Shown: positions 6,045 to 10,310 of the stretch, piece after piece | How positions within the stretch are numbered: the stretch's first letter is position 1 | Layout: each line of letters begins with the position of its first letter | Assembly: GCA_029940125.1 (NCBI GenBank) | Contig: JAOZRP010000055.1 | Coordinates: 1-10,310 of the forward strand | Direction: 5' to 3' | Length of the DNA stretch: 10,310 nucleotides | Source: a bacterium | Lineage (GTDB): Bacteria > Desulfobacterota > Anaeroferrophillalia > Anaeroferrophillales > Anaeroferrophillaceae | Made by a program: the position numbers and the translations under genes | Notes under the pieces: generated by a model | Seen by the model: only the letters and a program-made list of their open reading frames with translations | Database searches by the model: none | Told to the model about the DNA's origin: nothing

Positions 6045-7355
6045 ATGAAAACCATCAATGTTGGCCTGATCGGCTTCGGTACCATCGGCACCGGCGTCGC
6101 CCGGGTCTTGCGGGACAACAGCCAGTTGATCAGCCGGCGCCTGGGCGCCGAGCTGGTATTGAAAAAGATTGCCGACCTGGACATTGTCACCGATCGCGGC
6201 ATCACCCTTCCCGCCGGCATGCTGACCACCGATGTCAACGAAGTCCTGGACAACCCGGACATTGACATGGTCATTGAACTGATCGGCGGCTATGAACCGG
6301 CCAAAACCTTCATCACCCGGGCCCTGAAGGCCGGAAAGCACGTGGTAACCGCCAACAAGGCCCTGCTGGCCAAGCATGGGGACGAATTGTTCCAGGTCGC
6401 GGCCAAGGCCGGCGTCGATCTTTACTACGAGGCCAGCGTCGGCGGCGGCATTCCGATCATCAAGGTGATGCGGGAATCGCTGACTGCCAACCGGATTACC
6501 GCCATCAGCGGCATTCTCAACGGGACCTGCAACTACATCCTCACCCAGATGACTGACAAGGGCTCGGCATACGACGACGTGCTGGCGGAAGCCCAGAAAC
6601 TGGGCTACGCCGAAGCCGACCCCACTTTTGACGTCGAAGGCATCGACACCGCCCACAAGCTGGCCATCCTGGCGGCCATGGCCTTCGGCACGCCGATTAA
6701 CTTTGACAGCGTCTACGTGGAAGGCATTGCCGACATCCAGCCGGTGGACATCGAATTTGCCCGTGAATTCGGCTACAAGATTAAACTGCTGGCCATCGCC
6801 AAGGAAGGTGACGGCGGCATTGAAGCCCGGGTGCACCCGACCATGATTCCCGAGCACCACATGCTGGCCAAAATCGACGGGGTGTTCAACGCCGTTTACA
6901 TTAATGCCGACATGCTGGGCCCCAGCCTCTATTACGGCCAGGGAGCCGGGATGCTGCCCACCGCCAGCGCCGTAGTCGCCGACCTGGTGGACATCGCCCG
7001 CAACATGCTGGGGGACAGCCACCATCGCCTGCCCTTCCTGGCCTACCAGACCCCCAACCACCAGCAGACTTCTTATCAGCCGATTGATGCCATCAGCTGC
7101 AACTACTACCTGCGCTTCACCGCCAGGGATCAACCTGGGGTTTTGTCAAAGATCTCCGGCATCCTGGGCGATGCCAACATCAGCATCGCCTCGGTAATTC
7201 AGAAGGGCAGGAACGATGCAGGCGGCACGGTTGCCATTGTCATGCAGACCCATCGGGCTCGCGAGCGTGATTTAAGGTACGCCCTGAACCAGATTGACGC
7301 CTTGGACATTATCGACGGCCAAACAGTGGTAATCAGGATGGAAACTGACCTGTAG
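6045..7355 (+). CDS. hom: Homoserine dehydrogenase with ACT domain
   Basis: This 436-residue enzyme reduces L-aspartate-4-semialdehyde to L-homoserine with NAD(P)H, the branch point to threonine and methionine. The Rossmann nucleotide motif GLIGFGTIGTG is at 7-17. TANKALLAKHG (102-112) contains the conserved active-site lysine K105. The family signature GYAEADPTFDVEGIDTAHK is at 187-205, with D201 and K205 in the catalytic region. A C-terminal ACT domain begins at about 354 (YYLRFTARDQPGVLSKISG) and runs to about 428; in this family it mediates feedback by threonine. Length and domain order match the monofunctional ACT-bearing type, not the aspartokinase fusion. The ATG at 6045 has GGGAG 8 nt upstream and lies 12 nt after the aminotransferase stop. 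No attenuator-like leader is visible. Confidence 0.96.
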   Translation: MKTINVGLIGFGTIGTGVARVLRDNSQLISRRLGAELVLKKIADLDIVTDRGITLPAGMLTTDVNEVLDNPDIDMVIELIGGYEPAKTFITRALKAGKHVVTANKALLAKHGDELFQVAAKAGVDLYYEASVGGGIPIIKVMRESLTANRITAISGILNGTCNYILTQMTDKGSAYDDVLAEAQKLGYAEADPTFDVEGIDTAHKLAILAAMAFGTPINFDSVYVEGIADIQPVDIEFAREFGYKIKLLAIAKEGDGGIEARVHPTMIPEHHMLAKIDGVFNAVYINADMLGPSLYYGQGAGMLPTASAVVADLVDIARNMLGDSHHRLPFLAYQTPNHQQTSYQPIDAISCNYYLRFTARDQPGVLSKISGILGDANISIASVIQKGRNDAGGTVAIVMQTHRARERDLRYALNQIDALDIIDGQTVVIRMETDL

Positions 7356-7385
7356 ACCCTTTACATAAAATATAGTTGAAATAAA

Positions 7386-7412
7386 TTGACAATCTTATCA
7401 TATTGTTATAGA
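7386..7412 (+). promoter_or_regulatory. Candidate feo promoter with overlapping dyad
   Basis: A perfect -35 TTGACA (7386-7391) is followed after a short 15-nt spacer by TATAGA (7407-7412). An imperfect inverted repeat TGACAAT (7387-7393) / ATTGTTA (7402-7408), matching at 6 of 7 positions with an 8-nt spacer, covers the -35 and spacer, where an iron repressor such as Fur would be expected to sit. The short spacing lowers confidence in the promoter. Confidence 0.35.
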
Positions 7413-7415
7413 GCA

Positions 7416-7446
7416 TTTGTTAGGCATACCATATAAGGTTAACAAA
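7416..7446. promoter_or_regulatory. Inverted repeat TTTGTTA/TAACAAA before feoA
   Basis: TTTGTTA (7416-7422) is exactly mirrored by TAACAAA (7440-7446). Inside, ACC (7428-7430) mirrors GGT (7437-7439) around ATATAA. As RNA it would form a bulged, weak hairpin in the feoA leader; as DNA it could be an operator. No T tract follows, so it is not a good terminator for hom. Confidence 0.4.
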
Positions 7447-7448
7447 CA

Positions 7449-7462
7449 GAAAGATATCTTTC
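7449..7462. promoter_or_regulatory. Perfect 14-bp palindrome just before feoA
   Basis: GAAAGATATCTTTC is a perfect palindrome ending 16 nt before the feoA ATG. In RNA it can fold as a 5-bp stem with an ATAT loop right next to the only Shine-Dalgarno-like bases (GGGA, 7463-7466, 12 nt from the ATG). It may bind a dimeric regulator or affect ribosome access. Confidence 0.45.
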
Positions 7463-7478
7463 GGGATCAGCATATATT

Positions 7479-7703
7479 ATGACATTAGTTGAACTTGGCA
7501 GTGGGAAACGCGCCCGGGTAACCGCTTTCAATGGCGGGCCAAACATGATTAAAAGACTTGCAGATCTTGGCTTGCTCAAGGGCAAAACCATTGAGAAAAT
7601 CAGCAACAACCCTTTCCGGGGACCGGTGGTGGTCAGGATCGACCAGGTTGAACTGGCCATCGGCTACCGGATGGCCGGCCGGATCACGGTGGAACCGGTC
7701 TGA
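7479..7703 (+). CDS. feoA: FeoA ferrous-iron transport accessory protein
   Basis: This 74-residue protein has the SH3-like FeoA fold, a small cytosolic partner that supports FeoB in Fe(II) import. The family pattern is clear: an N-terminal strand MTLVEL, then RLADLGLLKGKTIEKI (26-41), PFRGPVVVRIDQVELAIG (45-62) and the closing strand AGRITVEP (66-73). Length is usual. The ATG at 7479 is the only sensible start but has a poor, distant ribosome site (GGGA 12 nt upstream) next to a perfect palindrome, so its translation may be controlled. The TGA stop at 7701-7703 shares its last base with the ATG of feoB (TGATG), so the two are translationally coupled. The neighbour confirms the assignment. Confidence 0.93.
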   Translation: MTLVELGSGKRARVTAFNGGPNMIKRLADLGLLKGKTIEKISNNPFRGPVVVRIDQVELAIGYRMAGRITVEPV

Positions 7704-9433
7704 TGGAAATCAGGGATGGCATGAAGATTCTCCTGATGGGGAATCCCAATGTCGGCAAAAGCGTGGTTTTCAACCGGCTGACCGGTGCCCGGGTGGTTAC
7801 CGCCAATTATGCCGGCACTACCGTGGAGTATACCAAGGGAACCATGCTCTACGGCGACAGCCATTTGGAGATCATCGACGTTCCCGGCACCTACTCCCTT
7901 GACCCCACCTGCAAGGCGGAAGAAGTGGCCGTTGACATGCTGTCCTCCGGCGACCTGATCATCAACGTTGCCGATGCCACCAACCTGGAACGCAACCTCC
8001 ATTTCACCATGGAGTTGATGCGCCAGGGCAAGCCCATGATCCTGGTGCTGAACCTCTGGGATGAGGCCCGGCACAAGGGCATCCACATCGATGTTGACGC
8101 TTTGGAAAAGCTGCTGCGGATTCCGGTGGTCACCACCGTGGCCGTCACCGCCGAAGGCATCAAAAAGCTTATTTCACGGCTGCCGGAAGCCGTTGTTCCC
8201 CTTCCTTCCGGCGGACAGCAGGCAAACGGCGATTTATGGCAGGAAGTGGGCCGAATCATCAAGCAGGTGCAGCGGATCACCCACCGGCATCATACCTGGC
8301 TGGAAAGACTGGAAGATATCAGCATCAAGCCCCGCACCGGTCTGCCGCTGGCGCTGGTGGTCATTTTTATTACTTTCATGGTCATCCGCTTCATCGGCGA
8401 GAACCTGATCGGCTACGTTTTTGACCCGTTTTTTGAAAATCTTTACCGCCCCTTCATCTATCATACCGTTTCCTATGCCTTTCCCAGCGGCACCATCCAC
8501 GACCTGCTGCTGGGCACTACTCCCGACTTCATTGAATCACTCGGGCTGCTGACCACTGGCATTTACGTCCCCATTGCCATGGTCCTGCCCTACATCTTCA
8601 GTTTTTACCTGGTCCTGGGATTCGTGGAGGATTTCGGCTACCTGCCCCGGTTTGCCATCCTGATGGACACCTTTATGCACAAGCTCGGCCTGCACGGCTT
8701 TGCCATCATGCCGATGATTCTGGGCCTGGGCTGCAACGTCCCCGGGGCCATGGCCACCCGGGTGCTGGAAAGCCGGCGGGAAAAATTCATCGCCGGCACC
8801 CTGATGGCGATCGCCGTTCCCTGCATGGCCCAGACCGCCATGATCATCGGCCTGGTCGGCAGGCACGGCCTGGTGTACGTGGCCATCATCTATGGCAACC
8901 TGGCGGTGCTGGCCATTGTCATCGGCAGCCTGATGAACGCCCTGATTCCCGGCTACAGCCCGGAAATCTTTCTCGAAATCCCCTCCTACCACCTGCCCCA
9001 TTTTGGCACCCTGATGAAAAAGCTGTGGATGCGCATCCGCGGCTTCCTGGCCGAGGCCATTCCCCTGGTCCTGATCGGCGTGCTGCTGGTCAACATTCTT
9101 TTTCTCACTGGAATCATCGACATGTTTGCCCGGCTTTCCGCCCCGGTAGTGGTGAAGGTCATGGGCCTGCCGAAAGAAGCGGTGTCTTCCCTGATCATCG
9201 GCTTTCTGCGCAAGGACGTGGCCGTGGGCATGCTGGATCCCCTCAACCTGACCATCAAGCAGTTGATTATCGCCTGTACCGTCCTGTCCATCTACTTTCC
9301 CTGCATTGCCACTTTCGCGGTGCTGATCAAGGAACTGGGGGTCAAGGCGATGCTGAAAGCCAGCTTGATCATGGTGGGAACTGCTGTTGTCGTCGGCGGC
9401 CTGCTCAACCTGCTGCTGCCCAACTTTCATTAA
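7703..9433 (+). CDS. feoB: FeoB ferrous-iron transporter, compact form
   Basis: This 576-residue inner-membrane protein imports Fe(II) and has an N-terminal GTPase domain. G motifs: G1 GNPNVGKS (13-20), G2 region NYAGTTVEY (35-43), G3 DVPGTYSL (59-66), G4 NLWD (117-120) and a G5-like VTAEG (148-152). The helical spacer after the G domain is short, containing HRHH at 194-197, and leads into the first membrane segment at about 213-231. Further hydrophobic segments lie at about 289-308, 364-386, 390-413, 450-472, 517-541 and 552-572. Gate signatures include EDFGYLPRFAILMD (309-322), GCNVPG (343-348), VPCMAQTAM (372-380), FLRKDVAVGML (501-511) and YFPCIATFAVL (531-541). It is shorter than E. coli FeoB (773) and lacks the long C-terminal extension. 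The start at 7703 overlaps the feoA stop; M7 (7721) is an alternative. It reads through without frameshift. Confidence 0.93.
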   Translation: MEIRDGMKILLMGNPNVGKSVVFNRLTGARVVTANYAGTTVEYTKGTMLYGDSHLEIIDVPGTYSLDPTCKAEEVAVDMLSSGDLIINVADATNLERNLHFTMELMRQGKPMILVLNLWDEARHKGIHIDVDALEKLLRIPVVTTVAVTAEGIKKLISRLPEAVVPLPSGGQQANGDLWQEVGRIIKQVQRITHRHHTWLERLEDISIKPRTGLPLALVVIFITFMVIRFIGENLIGYVFDPFFENLYRPFIYHTVSYAFPSGTIHDLLLGTTPDFIESLGLLTTGIYVPIAMVLPYIFSFYLVLGFVEDFGYLPRFAILMDTFMHKLGLHGFAIMPMILGLGCNVPGAMATRVLESRREKFIAGTLMAIAVPCMAQTAMIIGLVGRHGLVYVAIIYGNLAVLAIVIGSLMNALIPGYSPEIFLEIPSYHLPHFGTLMKKLWMRIRGFLAEAIPLVLIGVLLVNILFLTGIIDMFARLSAPVVVKVMGLPKEAVSSLIIGFLRKDVAVGMLDPLNLTIKQLIIACTVLSIYFPCIATFAVLIKELGVKAMLKASLIMVGTAVVVGGLLNLLLPNFH

Positions 9434-9456
9434 TCGACCACCTGCGGAGTTGTTCC

Positions 9457-10310
9457 ATGACCACTGATACCATTACCCTGGCCTACAGCGTTGACTCCGA
9501 CGACCTGTTCATGTTCTACGCCCTGCTGGAAAACAAGATCCCGACTGAAGGACTGGTTTTCGAACACCGGCGCTTCGACACGGAAAAGCTGAATGAACTG
9601 GCCGCCACCCAGCAGGTGGACATCACCGCCGTCTCCATCCACGCCTACGCGGATTTGACCGACGACTACCTGCTCCTGCCCCACGGCGGCAGCATCGGGG
9701 TGAAATACGGACCGCTGGTCCTGGCCAACCAGCCGGGCGGCATCGAAGATCTGCGGGGCAAAAAGATTTCCATACCCGGAACCAAAACTACCGCCTACCT
9801 GGTTTTCAAACTGGCCTGCCCGGTATTTGAACCGGTCATCATTCCCATCACCCCTTTTGAACGAACCTTTACCGCCCTGAAAAACGGCGAGGTGGACGCA
9901 GCCGTGGTCATCCACGAGGGCAACCTGACTTACAAGGAACGGGGATTTGCCAAAATCCTGGACCTGGGAGCCTGGTGGTGGGAAGAAACCGGCTGTCCCC
10001 TGCCCCTGGGGGGCAATGTTATCCGGCGGGGGCTGGGGGCGGAAAAGATCGCCAAGGTTTCCGCCCTGCTGCGAAAAAGCATCCAGTACGCCCTGGAACA
10101 CCGGGAGGAAGTGATGGACTACCTGCTGGCCCGGGAAACCCGCAGCGACCGGCTCCTGCACGACCGCGGCCTGCTGGATCATTACCTTTCCCTCTATGCC
10201 AACCGGGACACCCTGGAATACCCGGAAGAAGCCCGGAAAGGCATGGAGATTCTTTTTCAACGGGGTTACGACGCCGGCATTATCAGCCGGCCGGTGACCA
10301 TCGAATTTGC
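9457..10310 (+). CDS. MqnD-like 1,4-dihydroxy-6-naphthoate synthase family protein (partial, 3' end off window)
   Basis: The frame is open for 284 codons and runs off the window. It matches the MqnA/MqnD family; MqnD converts cyclic de-hypoxanthinyl futalosine to 1,4-dihydroxy-6-naphthoate in the futalosine route to menaquinone. Seen in the sequence: LFMFYALL (17-24), HGGSIGVKYGPLVLA (76-90), PGTKTTAYLVF (107-117), the VIHEGNLTY box (151-159; H153 aligns with the histidine proposed as catalytic in Thermus MqnD) and DLGAWWWEETGCPLPLG (169-185). It differs at the N terminus, reading SVDSDDLF where canonical MqnD has SPCPNDTF, so it fits the alternative MqnD-like subgroup. The ATG at 9457 has GGAG 7 nt upstream. 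As Thermus MqnD has about 272 residues, only a few codons are missing. It follows feoB by 23 nt and is probably in the same transcript. A periplasmic binding-protein role is less likely, as no signal peptide is seen. Confidence 0.78.
   Translation, partial: MTTDTITLAYSVDSDDLFMFYALLENKIPTEGLVFEHRRFDTEKLNELAATQQVDITAVSIHAYADLTDDYLLLPHGGSIGVKYGPLVLANQPGGIEDLRGKKISIPGTKTTAYLVFKLACPVFEPVIIPITPFERTFTALKNGEVDAAVVIHEGNLTYKERGFAKILDLGAWWWEETGCPLPLGGNVIRRGLGAEKIAKVSALLRKSIQYALEHREEVMDYLLARETRSDRLLHDRGLLDHYLSLYANRDTLEYPEEARKGMEILFQRGYDAGIISRPVTIEF

Larger units (their letters stand above)
7356..7478. promoter_or_regulatory. AT-rich control region upstream of feoA
   Basis: This 123-nt interval is clearly more AT-rich than the genes around it and holds no gene. 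It contains a -35/-10 candidate (7386-7412) and three successive inverted repeats (7387-7408, 7416-7446, 7449-7462), described separately. This density of symmetric DNA before an iron-uptake operon suggests one or more operators. I tried to fit the classic Fur box and found only partial similarity around 7387-7408, so the regulator is not assigned. Confidence 0.6.

Noticed and set aside
5913..7133. 406-codon open frame on the minus strand opposite the aminotransferase end and hom
   Set aside because: It lies wholly antisense to two well-identified genes, has Val/Gly/Asp/His/Gln-rich shadow composition and shows no family motif. It is a by-product of GC-rich codon use.
7387..7408. Classic Fur box
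   Set aside because: Only partial similarity to the 19-bp GATAAT-type consensus on either strand, with wrong spacing. It is reported only as a dyad.
8537..10260. Long minus-strand open frames opposite feoB and the mqnD-like gene
   Set aside because: The plus-strand proteins carry clear family motifs. The antisense frames show repetitive H/Q/D/G composition typical of shadows.

Overview
The window is a compact, GC-rich bacterial chromosomal segment with ten recognisable protein-coding genes and one small unnamed gene. The gene set is FeoAB, an AlaC-type aminotransferase next to homoserine dehydrogenase, an MqnD-like protein of the futalosine menaquinone route, two SPOUT RNA methyltransferases, and a MoxR ATPase paired with a CoxE-like VWA protein. 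Together these suggest an anaerobic or microaerobic Gram-negative, most plausibly of the Desulfobacterota/Desulfuromonadota ('Deltaproteobacteria') type. That placement is inferred from gene content and style, not from a marker gene. I see no transposase, integrase, phage gene, tRNA, rRNA or CRISPR array.

Layout. (1) 72-2123, plus strand: a MoxR-type AAA+ ATPase followed after 21 nt by a CoxE-like VWA-domain protein, a chaperone-like pair. (2) 2120-2884, minus strand: a TrmJ-family RNA 2'-O-methyltransferase whose stop codon overlaps the VWA gene's stop codon tail to tail. (3) 2934-3125, plus strand: a 63-residue unrecognised protein with a strong ribosome binding site and a good candidate sigma70 promoter lying inside the 5' end of the divergent trmJ-like gene. 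(4) 3148-4490, minus strand: a two-gene unit, a membrane-anchored coiled-coil protein and then RlmB (23S rRNA Gm methyltransferase). A strong hairpin separates its end from the end of gene (3). (5) 4491-4856: a non-coding region with a heptad-repeat hairpin (TCAGC/GCTGA units) and a second dyad. (6) 4857-7355, plus strand: an AlaC-like aminotransferase and homoserine dehydrogenase with a C-terminal ACT domain, 12 nt apart. (7) 7356-7478: an AT-rich control region holding a candidate promoter and three inverted repeats. (8) 7479-10310+, plus strand: feoA, a compact feoB, and an MqnD-like gene running off the window.

How the genes fit together. Hom is the branch point from aspartate semialdehyde to Thr/Met, and the neighbouring aminotransferase probably serves amino-acid metabolism. 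FeoA and FeoB form a ferrous-iron importer, with FeoB start and FeoA stop overlapping. The MqnD-like gene follows FeoB by 23 nt and may be co-transcribed, linking iron uptake to quinone (respiratory) supply. The two methyltransferases modify tRNA/rRNA. Most of the window is ordinary core-genome content. The parts worth a second look are the regulatory DNA before feoA, the heptad-repeat hairpin, the small protein at 2934 with its embedded promoter, the compact FeoB, and the atypical MqnD.
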